64,000 nucleotides of DNA from Pedobacter sp. SYSU D00535 (GCF_017355855.1 NZ_JAFEWD010000012.1:124001-188000); one strand, 5' to 3'. Positions 15,163 through 24,511 are shown, counted from the first letter of the stretch. The notes: a model not told the origin generated them from the sequence alone. A program made the numbers and translations.

Positions 15163-17325
15163 TTGAAGTATAGACTATATAGAGTGAAAGCGAAGTTCAA
15201 GGTCCCTCGAAAATATTTAAAAATTGCTGGTATCACTGTCATCTGCCTATTCATTGCTGCCATAATTGGCGGTGCCATAGCTTACTCCAAGAGAGAAGCC
15301 ATCTTGAAGGCGATGGTAGCCAAGGCAGTCAACAAGGCGAAACGAGATTATGATCTAGACGTCAAAATAAGCAATCCCCGTTTTGAGGGTCTTACTTCTG
15401 TTGCTTTCACTGATATCTCCGTCGTGCCGGAAAATCGGGATAGTTTGGTACACATCAATGACATGCATGTGGGGATCAGCTTCTTCCCTCTTCTCTTTGG
15501 TGATGTGAAATTGTCAGATCTAAGGATCAAGGAGGGAAAAGTTCAGCTGATAAAGCAGGATAGCATAAGAAACTATGACTTTCTCTTCAAAAAGAAAAGA
15601 GACAGCACCAAAACCGGATCCCGCGCTGACCTCGCCGAGGTGGTGAACAAGCTGGTCAACCAAATCCTGGATAAGATCCCTGACGACATGGAGGTGAAAA
15701 ACTTCCAGGTATTTATCCGGCACGACGACGACAGCCTTCGTTTCTTCACCCCGCTGGCGACTATTGAGAACAGTGAACTTCGCTCCAGAATTCAAATTAA
15801 TAACAACGAATCAGTATGGCATGTAGACGGAAATGTCGACCCGGACGAGGAGCACCTGGATTTTAAACTTTATGCAGAAAACAAAAAGGTAGAGCTACCG
15901 GTGCTGGAACGAAAATTCGGATTAAAACTGAATTTCGACACTGCTTATACGAGCCTGAAGGAAGCCAAAAGAAGTGGCGACAAGTTTAGAATCGACAGCT
16001 ATGTGGCGGTCAAAAACTTACTGCTTAACCATAAGAGAATTGCGGCGAATGACATTATCGTTCCTGACGGGGCTATTGACGCGAATTTTTTAATTGGTGA
16101 GAATTATATGGCGGTGGACAGCTCATCAGTGATCTACTTAAAAAAAATCAAAGCTTATCCCTTCATAAAATATACTCGCGCGCCCAAGAAGATATATGAA
16201 TTGAAGCTCCGGACCGATGAAATGGATGCTCAGGAGCTATTCAACTCATTTCCGGTCGGCTTATTTGAATCGTTAGAAGGCATCAAAGTAGCAGGCAGCT
16301 TGAAATATCAAATGGACTTCTATTTGGATTCCAGCAATCCTGACGGAGTTCGCTTCAACTCCTCCCTGCAGAAAAAGAACTTCAGGATTTTGCAATTTGG
16401 CCGTACGAACCTGGCAAAAATAAACGGCCCTTTTGTATATACCCCTTATGAATATGGAAGACCTATGCGGGATATTATTATCGGGCCCGCTAATCCAGAT
16501 TATACGCCGTTGAATCAAATATCGCCACACTTAAGAAATGCAGTTTTAACTGCTGAGGATCCGTCCTTCTTTAGCCACAGAGGATTCGTTGAAAAAGCCT
16601 TTACCCGGTCTATTGCCACTAATTTCAAAGAAAAAGCTTTCAAACGGGGAGGAAGCACCATCTCGATGCAACTGGTGAAAAACGTGTTCCTGAACAGGCA
16701 AAAAACAATGGCACGTAAGATTGAGGAAATATTGATCGTGTGGCTCATTGAAAACAACAACGTATCCACTAAACATCGGATGTTTGAAGTATATCTGAAC
16801 CTCATTGAGTGGGGGCAGAATGTTTACGGCATTGGCGAAGCGGCAAGGCACTACTTTGGGAAACATCCTTCAGACCTTAGCATAGGCGAAAGTATTTTCC
16901 TCGCAAATATTGTCCCCCGACCGAAAAAAGGCTTATACTTCTTTGAGGGAGATGGAAGCCTTCGAACCAGTTTAAGAGGGTACTTCAGATTAATTGGAAA
17001 CCTGATGGCCCGCCGTGGAATGATTGCGAGAGACACAAATGCCTACGGGTTCTATGGTGTGCGACTAAAAGAAAGCCTACGACGCTACACCCCTACAGAT
17101 ACAACCGTAACTGACTCACTCCTGTATGAAGAAGACAGTGACATTGTAGAACGGAACAATCAGACTTTTTTACAAAGACTTTTAGGAGGTAGAAAACGTG
17201 ACACTATCCGAGTGGAAGACATAGATAAGTTAAAAGCCGATACTGGTGACACCCCGGCCGAGCGCAGGCGGGAACGGCGTGAACAAAGGCGCAGAGAGCG
17301 GGAAGAACGCAGAAACAGAGGGTAA
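15163..17325 (+). CDS. AsmA-like protein with GT51 peptidoglycan transglycosylase domain
   Basis: 720 residues. A basic cytoplasmic N-terminus and one membrane anchor (about 20-42) are followed by an AsmA-like region of about 400 residues (SNPRFEGLTSVAFTDISV, then repeated beta segments). The GT51 glycosyltransferase domain (about 450-640) has the catalytic AEDPSFFSH, RGGSTISMQLVKN and YLNLIEWG motifs. No transpeptidase domain follows; instead there is a very Arg-rich tail. It should polymerise lipid II glycan strands on the periplasmic side. The combination differs from both class A PBPs and short MtgA. The start is TTG at 15163, as no ATG lies before the membrane segment. Confidence 0.88.
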   Translation: MKYRLYRVKAKFKVPRKYLKIAGITVICLFIAAIIGGAIAYSKREAILKAMVAKAVNKAKRDYDLDVKISNPRFEGLTSVAFTDISVVPENRDSLVHINDMHVGISFFPLLFGDVKLSDLRIKEGKVQLIKQDSIRNYDFLFKKKRDSTKTGSRADLAEVVNKLVNQILDKIPDDMEVKNFQVFIRHDDDSLRFFTPLATIENSELRSRIQINNNESVWHVDGNVDPDEEHLDFKLYAENKKVELPVLERKFGLKLNFDTAYTSLKEAKRSGDKFRIDSYVAVKNLLLNHKRIAANDIIVPDGAIDANFLIGENYMAVDSSSVIYLKKIKAYPFIKYTRAPKKIYELKLRTDEMDAQELFNSFPVGLFESLEGIKVAGSLKYQMDFYLDSSNPDGVRFNSSLQKKNFRILQFGRTNLAKINGPFVYTPYEYGRPMRDIIIGPANPDYTPLNQISPHLRNAVLTAEDPSFFSHRGFVEKAFTRSIATNFKEKAFKRGGSTISMQLVKNVFLNRQKTMARKIEEILIVWLIENNNVSTKHRMFEVYLNLIEWGQNVYGIGEAARHYFGKHPSDLSIGESIFLANIVPRPKKGLYFFEGDGSLRTSLRGYFRLIGNLMARRGMIARDTNAYGFYGVRLKESLRRYTPTDTTVTDSLLYEEDSDIVERNNQTFLQRLLGGRKRDTIRVEDIDKLKADTGDTPAERRRERREQRRREREERRNRG

Positions 17326-17332
17326 AAAAATA

Positions 17333-17340
17333 TACCTTTG
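17333..17340 (+). promoter_or_regulatory. -7 box three bases before hpt
   Basis: TACCTTTG, a perfect TAnnTTTG box. Only AAC separates it from the ATG at 17344. It overlaps a TTG that could be misread as the start. Confidence 0.6.
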
Positions 17341-17343
17341 AAC

Positions 17344-17898
17344 ATGAAAATTCAGATTGAGGATAAGGAATTTGACCTGATGCTAGAGTATGATCAGATA
17401 AAAAAACGTACTCGACTCTTGGGAATTCAGCTGAACGTGGATTACGAGGACAAAGTACCTGTGTTTATCGGCGTACTAAACGGCAGCTTCCTTTTCATGG
17501 CCGATCTGATTAAAGAAATCGACATCTCCTGTGAGTTGGCTTTTGTAAAAGTGTCGTCTTACCATGGAAATGACACCAGCTCCGGAATTGTACGTGAGCT
17601 GATTGGTTTGGATATAGATTTAAAAAACCGCGACGTCATCATTGTTGAAGATATTGTCGATACCGGTCTGACGCTTATTCACATCCTTGATACGTTGAAA
17701 AAACTCGAGCCCGCCTCGATAAACGTATGCTCCCTACTTTTAAAGCCCGGTTCTTTACAGGAAGACATCGAAGAAATAACTTATGTAGGGTTTGAAATAC
17801 CAAACGAATTTGTGGTGGGTTACGGCCTTGATTACAAAGGACTTGGAAGGAATCTAAAAGATATCTATCGCGCTTCTACGAGCCCGTCTGAAACTTAA
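17344..17898 (+). CDS. hpt: Hypoxanthine phosphoribosyltransferase
   Basis: 184 residues from the ATG at 17344. The PRPP-binding motif VIIVEDIVDTGLTL lies near residues 99-112, with VSSYHGNDTSSG upstream as the flexible loop and a C-terminal FVVGYGLDY base-recognition motif. It salvages hypoxanthine and guanine to IMP and GMP. The TTG six bases before the ATG is part of the promoter box, so I prefer the ATG. It is transcribed alone or with psd, 38 bases downstream. Confidence 0.95.
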   Translation: MKIQIEDKEFDLMLEYDQIKKRTRLLGIQLNVDYEDKVPVFIGVLNGSFLFMADLIKEIDISCELAFVKVSSYHGNDTSSGIVRELIGLDIDLKNRDVIIVEDIVDTGLTLIHILDTLKKLEPASINVCSLLLKPGSLQEDIEEITYVGFEIPNEFVVGYGLDYKGLGRNLKDIYRASTSPSET

Positions 17899-17936
17899 TT
17901 CATAAATTTTCCCATCTTTGCAAAAATTTCAAACCA

Positions 17937-18599
17937 ATGACCATTCATAAAGAAGGTTATACCTCTATAGCACTTACCGTGCTCTTTGTTTTCGTACTGA
18001 ACGCGCTGGTACATTATTTTTTTCCAGACAAGCAGTGGCTCATTTACCTGAGCTACTTTGTATCATTTGTGTTGTTCATCACCGTACTTCAGTTCTTTCG
18101 TCATCCACATCGGAAAATAGACCCGAACGAATCATACGTTTTATGCCCAGCCGACGGGAAAGTAGTTGTAATTGAGGAAACTGAAGAAGGTGAATATTTT
18201 AAAGACAGAAGGATTCAGGTATCCGTTTTCATGTCGCCTATAAACGTTCACGTAAACCGAAACCCAATCTCCGGAATTGTCAAATACTTCAAATATCACC
18301 CTGGTAAATACCTGGTGGCTTGGGACCCTAAGTCTTCTACAGACAATGAAAGGACTACTACAGTAGTAGAGACCTCAGCTGGAATTCCTGTGTTGTTCAG
18401 ACAAATTGCTGGCGCTCTTGCAAGGAGGATCGTATGGTATGTTAAAGAAGGGGATAAAGTGCAGCAGGGAGAACAATTCGGATTTATCAAATTTGGTTCA
18501 AGGGTGGATATCTTTTTACCGCTAGGCACCGAGGTAAAAGTTAACCTGGGTGATATTGTAAAAGGCGGTATTACCGTTATAGCAGAACTTAAAAGTTAA
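17937..18599 (+). CDS. psd: Phosphatidylserine decarboxylase, short (PSD-A) type
   Basis: 220 residues, the length of the short type. Two hydrophobic segments lie near the N-terminus (about 10-50). The core contains CPADGKVVVIEE and MSPINVHVNR. The pyruvoyl-forming site FGSRVD is near residues 184-189, where cleavage between Gly and Ser yields the alpha chain. It converts phosphatidylserine to phosphatidylethanolamine at the inner membrane. A one-mismatch box (CATCTTTG) lies about 20 bases upstream. No phosphatidylserine synthase is in the window. The small Cys-Cys protein starts 8 bases later and is probably co-transcribed. Confidence 0.95.
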   Translation: MTIHKEGYTSIALTVLFVFVLNALVHYFFPDKQWLIYLSYFVSFVLFITVLQFFRHPHRKIDPNESYVLCPADGKVVVIEETEEGEYFKDRRIQVSVFMSPINVHVNRNPISGIVKYFKYHPGKYLVAWDPKSSTDNERTTTVVETSAGIPVLFRQIAGALARRIVWYVKEGDKVQQGEQFGFIKFGSRVDIFLPLGTEVKVNLGDIVKGGITVIAELKS

Positions 18600-18606
18600 A
18601 CTTAGT

Positions 18607-18810
18607 ATGAAAAGGACATTTTTAATGTTAGCACTTGCAGCATCAGTAACATTTGCAACTGCTCAAGACAAGAAAGATCAAAAAAAAGACTGTTGTAAGT
18701 CGACTGAGGTAAAAGCATGTTGCAAAAAGCCGGAAGGAAAGAGCTGCTGCATGCCTGGTAGCAAAGCAAAAGCTGCAGCAATAGCTAAACCAGCCCCGAA
18801 AAAAGCATAA
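18607..18810 (+). CDS. Secreted Cys-Cys repeat mini-protein
   Basis: 67 residues. A signal peptide (cleavage about TFATA/Q, residue 19) leaves a mature peptide of about 48 residues rich in Lys. Cys-Cys pairs fall at 29-30, 38-39 and 47-48, exactly nine residues apart, giving three approximate repeats of the form xCCKxxxxK. A Lys/Ala/Pro tail follows. I do not recognise a named family. Regular vicinal cysteines suggest metal (Cu, Zn) or thiol chemistry in the periplasm, but this is inference. It sits 8 bases after psd and ends before a strong terminator. Confidence 0.75.
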   Translation: MKRTFLMLALAASVTFATAQDKKDQKKDCCKSTEVKACCKKPEGKSCCMPGSKAKAAAIAKPAPKKA

Positions 18811-18832
18811 CTTCTTTCATACACGATATTCG

Positions 18833-18859
18833 AGCCCGGTTCATGCCGGGCTTTTTTTG
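18833..18859 (+). terminator. Intrinsic terminator after psd and the Cys-Cys gene
   Basis: Stem AGCCCGG (18833-18839) pairs with CCGGGCT (18846-18852) around a six-base loop, followed by a run of seven or more T residues. Confidence 0.9.
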
Positions 18860-18930
18860 TTTCCATCATTTCCCTGTGGTTCTAAACCAAGGTCCTAAAA
18901 CTATCTAAACTAATCCGCCGTTTATATCCT

Positions 18931-20016
18931 ATGGCAAAACCTCTGCTACAATTCAATGATTGCGGCATCTATTGCGCAGCCGGCGACTTTTACATTGATC
19001 CCTGGAAGCCAGTTAATGACGCCATTATTACCCATGCCCATTCAGATCACGCTCGCTGGGGCAACAAGCGATACCTCGCCCACCAACTTTCCAGAGAAGT
19101 AATGAAGTACCGTTTGGGTGAAATCCAATTGGAAACAATGGACTATGGCGAAACGATCTACAAAAATGGGGTCAAAATCTCTTTCCATCCAGCTGGGCAC
19201 ATCATTGGCTCTGCCCAAGTACGGGTAGAACACAAGGGCGCTGTATGGGTAGCTTCGGGCGACTATAAAACTGTCGATGACGGTATCTCCACACCCTTCG
19301 AACCGGTGAAGTGCCATACGTTTATCTCCGAGTGTACTTTTGGCATGCCGGTTTACAAATGGAAACCCCAGGAGGAAGTTCATGGAGCCATCAATAAGTG
19401 GTGGAGGAAAAATGCCGAGGACGGTAAAATTACTTTCATTGCCGGCTATTCACTTGGGAAAGCACAACGCATCCTGCAACACCTCGATCAGAGCATTGGG
19501 AAGGTATTTATGCACGGGGTGATAGCAAACACCCATGAAGCGCTGCTTAGAAATGGGGTAAAACTACCGGAAGCCCATCGACTTACACCAGACACGAAAA
19601 AAGAAGATCTACGGAAAGCAATAGTCATTTGTCCTCCCTCCGCCATAGGCACGCCTTGGATGAGAAAGTTTCAGCCTTTCGCCTTCGGGTACTGTTCGGG
19701 TTGGATGTCACTCCGCGGGGCTAAACGACGGATGGCAGCGGACAGAGGGTTTGTGCTGTCGGACCATGCTGACTGGAATGGTTTGATTAGTGCCATCGAC
19801 GCTACCGAATGTGAATGTGTCTGCCTTACCCACGGCTACACCGCGTCTTTTGCCAGATACCTGAACGGAATTGGCTACAACGCCCATGAGGCGCATACTT
19901 ACTATGGCGGTGACGAACTAATGCAGGAAGATGAACTTCCAGCCCCGTTAGTAGACGAACACGGGGATGTGATCACGGAAGGTCCGGTTAACAAGGAAGG
20001 AAGCGCACTTCTATGA
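18931..20016 (+). CDS. Ligase-associated DNA exonuclease (metallo-beta-lactamase/beta-CASP type)
   Basis: 361 residues. The MBL metal motif HAHSDH is at residues 35-40. The metal-binding HPAGHIIGSAQ, SGDY, and late FVLSDHADW and LTHG motifs show an intact SNM1/Artemis-like nuclease fold. It matches the exonuclease that accompanies ATP-dependent ligases in a bacterial DNA-damage cluster. It overlaps the ligase gene by four bases (ATGA). It probably trims DNA ends before sealing; the substrate has not been shown for this genome. Confidence 0.92.
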   Translation: MAKPLLQFNDCGIYCAAGDFYIDPWKPVNDAIITHAHSDHARWGNKRYLAHQLSREVMKYRLGEIQLETMDYGETIYKNGVKISFHPAGHIIGSAQVRVEHKGAVWVASGDYKTVDDGISTPFEPVKCHTFISECTFGMPVYKWKPQEEVHGAINKWWRKNAEDGKITFIAGYSLGKAQRILQHLDQSIGKVFMHGVIANTHEALLRNGVKLPEAHRLTPDTKKEDLRKAIVICPPSAIGTPWMRKFQPFAFGYCSGWMSLRGAKRRMAADRGFVLSDHADWNGLISAIDATECECVCLTHGYTASFARYLNGIGYNAHEAHTYYGGDELMQEDELPAPLVDEHGDVITEGPVNKEGSALL

Positions 20017-21638
20017 GGGATTTTGCCTGTCTTTTCTCTGATCTCGATGAGACCAACAAAACCAACGAAAAAGTCGCGGTACTAAAAGAGTACTTCTTAT
20101 CAGTACCTGATGAGGATAAAATTCAAACGCTGGCCCTGTTTACGGGCCGTAAGCCCAAGCGTCAAATCAACAGCTCGCTACTAAAACAGTATGCGATGGA
20201 GATGGCGGGTATACCGACCTGGCTTTTCGAGGAAAGTTACCAGGTGGTAGGAGACTTGGCCGAAACTATCGCGTTGCTACTCCCTGAGCCCGCGGGGGAA
20301 CAGACTAAGTCGCTATCTGACTGGATTGCAGAGATCCGCAGCCTTGTCAATTTCACCGAAGAGGACCGACGAAGCTGGCTTTTAAACGCCTGGGACACGA
20401 TGGGTTATCAGGAGCGATTTGTATTTAACAAAATCCTCACGGGAAGTTTTAGGGTCGGGGTTTCTCAAAATCTGATCATCAAAGCTTTAGCTGATATTTC
20501 GGGGCTTGAATCGGCCACGCTTACCCATAGGATCATGGGGAATTGGGACCCTCTCTCGTTCAGCTTTCAGGAACTGTTGCAGGAGCAAGACGCCTCTGAC
20601 GATGTCTCCCGCCCTTATCCCTTCTGCCTGGCTTACGCTATTCAAGAAACATCCGACAAGCAGAAAACGGCCGACGAGATTGAAGCCGAGCTGGGTAATC
20701 CCGCCGAATGGCAGGCAGAATGGAAGTGGGACGGCATTCGAGCTCAGGCTATCCATCGAAAGGGAACAATTTTTATCTGGACACGCGGTGAAGAGCTGGC
20801 TACCGACAAGTTTCCGGAACTTCATGATTTCTTGCTTAGCCTACCAGATGGAACTGTTCTGGATGGTGAAGCAATCTGCTTTTCGGAAGGTAAACCCCTA
20901 CCATTTAACGTACTGCAGACGCGAATTGGAAGGAAGAATCTTAGCAAAAAGATCCTTGCAGAAAGTCCGATGGCCTTTATCGCCTACGATTGCATCGAAT
21001 TTAATGGTGAGGACATCCGACACAAAACTCTTGCCGATCGCCGGAGAATTCTCGAGCAATTGCACTCCGACAGTCCCCACCAAGACGTCTTTCAATTGTC
21101 GCCAGTTGTCGAGTTTAATAGTTGGGCGGATCTTTATGAACTCCGGCTGGCGTCAAGGGAATATCATGCAGAAGGCTTTATGTTAAAAAGGCTCGACTCA
21201 CCCTACCAAACCGGGCGTAAGCGCGGCGATTGGTGGAAGTGGAAAGTGGATCCGCTTTCAGTGGACGCCGTGATGATCTACGCGCAGAAGGGCCATGGAA
21301 GAAGGGCCGATCTATATACTGATTATACATTTGCGGTATGGGATGGAGATAAGCTGGTTGCATTTGCAAAAGCATATTCCGGCCTGACGGACAAAGAAAT
21401 AAGGCAGGTGGACAACTTTGTAAAGCGAAACACAATTGAGAAATTTGGCCCCGTCAGAACAGTAAAACCCCAATTGGTTTTCGAAATTGGCTTTGAAGGC
21501 ATTAACAAATCGAACCGACACAAATCAGGAGTAGCGCTGCGCTTCCCAAGGATTTTACGTTGGCGACACGATAAAAAGATTGAAGATGCAGACACAATCG
21601 AAGTACTGCGGGCTATGTTGGGAGAACATTCGTCTTGA
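20013..21638 (+). CDS. ATP-dependent DNA ligase (ligase-associated repair cluster)
   Basis: 541 residues. A helical DNA-binding region (about 1-200) precedes the nucleotidyltransferase domain, whose catalytic lysine is Lys238 in EWKWDGIR (motif KxDG). Further motifs are TRGEE, DGEAIC, EGFMLKR and the OB-fold end with WWKWK. It adenylates itself with ATP and seals nicks; this subgroup is additional to the essential NAD-dependent LigA. It lies between the exonuclease (four-base overlap) and the helicase (57-base gap), so the three form one cluster. Confidence 0.94.
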   Translation: MRDFACLFSDLDETNKTNEKVAVLKEYFLSVPDEDKIQTLALFTGRKPKRQINSSLLKQYAMEMAGIPTWLFEESYQVVGDLAETIALLLPEPAGEQTKSLSDWIAEIRSLVNFTEEDRRSWLLNAWDTMGYQERFVFNKILTGSFRVGVSQNLIIKALADISGLESATLTHRIMGNWDPLSFSFQELLQEQDASDDVSRPYPFCLAYAIQETSDKQKTADEIEAELGNPAEWQAEWKWDGIRAQAIHRKGTIFIWTRGEELATDKFPELHDFLLSLPDGTVLDGEAICFSEGKPLPFNVLQTRIGRKNLSKKILAESPMAFIAYDCIEFNGEDIRHKTLADRRRILEQLHSDSPHQDVFQLSPVVEFNSWADLYELRLASREYHAEGFMLKRLDSPYQTGRKRGDWWKWKVDPLSVDAVMIYAQKGHGRRADLYTDYTFAVWDGDKLVAFAKAYSGLTDKEIRQVDNFVKRNTIEKFGPVRTVKPQLVFEIGFEGINKSNRHKSGVALRFPRILRWRHDKKIEDADTIEVLRAMLGEHSS

Positions 21639-21695
21639 GAACGTTCTATCACCTCCACTTTACAAGAGCTAGATACACATATTGAAACACGTTAG

Positions 21696-24185
21696 ATGAA
21701 AGGCGAAGAGATTATCAAAGAGTGGTTCGCGGCCAAAGGCTGGCAACAATTCGCCTTTCAAAAAGAGATGGCTCAGGCTTACCTTTCGGGATACTCCGGC
21801 CTGCTTAACGCCCCCACAGGCAGTGGAAAAACATTTGCCCTCTTTCTGCCCTTCGTTGCTGATTACATTAATCGACATCCAAACGATTACAAGACCAGAA
21901 AAAACAATGGCTTGCTTATGCTGTGGATAACACCACTGCGCGCCCTTACTAACGACATCAGGAAAGCTATGCAGTCGGTTGTTGACGACCTTGGCTTACC
22001 CTGGACTGTTGCCACCCGCACCGGCGACACCTCTGCGAAAGAAAAAGCGGCCTTGAACAGGAAAAAGCCCGAGGTTTTGCTTACCACTCCGGAGAGCTTG
22101 CACCTGATGATCGCACAAAAGGATTATCCAAAAACCTTCGAACACCTGCAACTAGTGGTAGCCGACGAATGGCATGAGCTACTGGGAACTAAAAGAGGGG
22201 TTCAGCTAGAGTTAGGCCTCTCCAGACTTAAAGCCATCAGGAAGAACGCGATCGCAGCTTTTCCAGGGCAGGCACTTAACCCTCAGCAGTTTCGAATTTG
22301 GGGTATCTCCGCTACCATAGGGAACCTCGACCAAGCGGCTCAGGTTTTACTGGGCAATGAGCTGTCTGACGTCAAAGTAAAGTTGATCAGGGCGAAGCTC
22401 AATAAAAAGGTGGTTATCGAATCAGTTATCCCGGATCATATAGAAAAGCTCTCCTGGTCCGGGCACCTGGGGATTAAGCTTTTGCCGCAGGTTATGGAGA
22501 TTGTTGCTAAAAGCACCACAACCCTCATCTTTACCAACACCCGCTCCCAGTCTGAAATTTGGTATCAAACTATCCTCGCAAAGTACCCGGAGTATGCAGG
22601 TGTGATGGCCATGCATCACGGTTCACTGGATAACGAGCTACGAAGCTGGGTAGAGGAAGCGCTCCACAAAGAGATGCTGAAAGTGGTAGTCTGCACCTCC
22701 AGTTTGGACTTAGGAGTAGACTTTCGTCCGGTCGATACCGTCATCCAAATTGGCAGTCCGAAGGGAGTCGCCCGGTTTATGCAACGGGCTGGCAGGAGTG
22801 GTCACCATCCGGGTGCCACCTCCAGAGCCTGGTTCGTGCCCACCCATTCTCTTGAGTTACTCGAAGGCGCGGCTATTAAACAGGCGATGAAAGAAGAAGT
22901 CTTCGAAAGCCGAGATCCGGTGATAATGGCGATGGACGTGCTGACGCAATACCTCGTCACCCTTGCTGTATCAAACGGCTTTCGACCGAATGAAATTTTC
23001 CAGGAGTTAAAAACTACCTACGCTTACGCTGATTTACAGGAAAAAGAGTACTCGCAAATCCTCGATTTTATAACCAAAGGCGGAAAAACACTTTCGGCCT
23101 ATGATGAATTTTTAAAAGTCGAAATAGAAAATGGCCTCTACAAAGTAAACAGCAGGCGGGTAGCCATGCGACATCGACTAACGATGGGCACCATAGTGGG
23201 CGACGTTAGTATGCGGATTAAATTTTTAACAGGAGGCTATTTGGGATCGATCGAAGAAGACTTTATTGCTCGATTAAAGATTGGGGATAACTTCTGGTTT
23301 GCAGGGCGAAGCCTGGAATTGGTGAAGGTGAAGGAAATGACGGCTTTTGTGAAAAAATCTGCCAAAAGCAGCGGGAAAGTCCCAAGCTGGATGGGAGGAC
23401 GAGTTCCCCTCTCCTCTCAATTATCCGCGATGTTCCGGAAAAAGCTGGACGAAGTAGCCCATAAAATTGAAAAAGATGTTGAAATAAAAACGCTGAGGCC
23501 CCTTTTTGATTTACAGGCGGAGATGTCGCACCTTCCCCAAAACACTGAGTTTCTGATCGAGAAGTTCAACTCGAAAGACGGCTATCATTTATTTTTCTAT
23601 CCCTTTGAGGGACGTCTGGTACATGAAGGGATGGCTTCTTTGTTCGCCTATCGAGTCGGGAATATCAAAAAAGCGAGCTTCTCGATTGCTATGAATGATT
23701 ACGGGTTCGAACTTTTGTGCGACGAAGAAATTCCGATTGAAATTGCTCTTGAAAGGAATCTCTTTACTGCAGAAAATCTGCTCGACGATATACAAAATAG
23801 CCTGAACGCGAATGAGATGGCCAGAAGGCGTTTCCGGGATATTGCGCACATTGCCGGTTTAGTTTTTACCGGCTTCCCCGGAAAAACAATGAAGAACCGC
23901 CACCTTCAGGCTTCTACCTCCCTGCTTTTCGATGTCTTTAGCGAGTATGAACCGGATAATGTACTGGTAAGGCAGGCCTACAACGAGGCGCTCCAGTTCC
24001 AATTAGAAGAGTTCAGGTTAAGAAGTGCATTGCGGCGTATTCAGGGTTTGAAAGTAGTTATCACGCAAACTGAGAAACCTACTCCTTTTTCCTTTCCTAT
24101 TATGGTTGACCGTCTTCGGGAGAAATTATCGACTGAGTCTTTAGAAGAACGCGTTGCAAAAATGGCTTTGAGTTATTCTAAATAA
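21696..24185 (+). CDS. Ligase-associated DEXH-box DNA helicase (Lhr-like)
   Basis: 829 residues. Superfamily 2 motifs are clear: Walker A NAPTGSGKTF (about residues 38-47), DEWH at 157-160, SATIGN (motif III), SLDLGVDF and QRAGRSGHHPG (motif VI). The C-terminal half (about 420-829) resembles the Lhr winged-helix region. It belongs to the helicase subgroup always found with this ligase and exonuclease. A 3'-5' DNA helicase acting on damaged ends is the family expectation. The fourth usual member, the PdeM-type phosphoesterase, is not found downstream. Confidence 0.94.
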   Translation: MKGEEIIKEWFAAKGWQQFAFQKEMAQAYLSGYSGLLNAPTGSGKTFALFLPFVADYINRHPNDYKTRKNNGLLMLWITPLRALTNDIRKAMQSVVDDLGLPWTVATRTGDTSAKEKAALNRKKPEVLLTTPESLHLMIAQKDYPKTFEHLQLVVADEWHELLGTKRGVQLELGLSRLKAIRKNAIAAFPGQALNPQQFRIWGISATIGNLDQAAQVLLGNELSDVKVKLIRAKLNKKVVIESVIPDHIEKLSWSGHLGIKLLPQVMEIVAKSTTTLIFTNTRSQSEIWYQTILAKYPEYAGVMAMHHGSLDNELRSWVEEALHKEMLKVVVCTSSLDLGVDFRPVDTVIQIGSPKGVARFMQRAGRSGHHPGATSRAWFVPTHSLELLEGAAIKQAMKEEVFESRDPVIMAMDVLTQYLVTLAVSNGFRPNEIFQELKTTYAYADLQEKEYSQILDFITKGGKTLSAYDEFLKVEIENGLYKVNSRRVAMRHRLTMGTIVGDVSMRIKFLTGGYLGSIEEDFIARLKIGDNFWFAGRSLELVKVKEMTAFVKKSAKSSGKVPSWMGGRVPLSSQLSAMFRKKLDEVAHKIEKDVEIKTLRPLFDLQAEMSHLPQNTEFLIEKFNSKDGYHLFFYPFEGRLVHEGMASLFAYRVGNIKKASFSIAMNDYGFELLCDEEIPIEIALERNLFTAENLLDDIQNSLNANEMARRRFRDIAHIAGLVFTGFPGKTMKNRHLQASTSLLFDVFSEYEPDNVLVRQAYNEALQFQLEEFRLRSALRRIQGLKVVITQTEKPTPFSFPIMVDRLREKLSTESLEERVAKMALSYSK

Positions 24186-24304
24186 TAATTGCCCGAAAAA
24201 TTGTGCTCTATTTACCATACACGTTAATTAAAATTACCCGAAATAGGTTTTTAAAGCCGATTGGCAAAGCTTTTGCAAGATGTTAAACGACAAGATTTTT
24301 TACT

Positions 24305-24496
24305 ATGAATTTAAAGAGAACCTTTGGGACCATTTTGACGATACTAGGTATCGTTGGATTAATATATGCAGCGGTAGGGTTTGTTCAGCACTCTGAAGGT
24401 GTCCGCGAGCTGGTAGTTTTCAGTATCCTCGGATTTATTTTCTTTTTTACCGGGATTGGTTTGGTGAAAGGCACACATGACGTAGCCAAAATGTAA
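24305..24496 (+). CDS. Two-helix small membrane protein
   Basis: 63 residues. Two predicted transmembrane helices (about 8-28 and 37-57) are joined by a short polar loop, HSEGVREL. There are no catalytic motifs and I know no named family. It has its own position between two transcription units and a strong bidirectional terminator directly after it, so it is probably expressed. It is unlikely to belong to the helicase operon, 119 bases upstream. Confidence 0.65.
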   Translation: MNLKRTFGTILTILGIVGLIYAAVGFVQHSEGVRELVVFSILGFIFFFTGIGLVKGTHDVAKM

Positions 24497-24511
24497 TGGA
24501 CCTCTAAATAT

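Noticed and set aside
20506-21186. 226-codon open frame inside the DNA ligase gene
   Set aside because: Wrong frame of a fully conserved ligase with all motifs in order; no independent evidence.
18931-24185. The repair cluster as a recently acquired island
   Set aside because: No integrase, repeats, tRNA or visible change in base composition around it; genes have ordinary Bacteroidota character.
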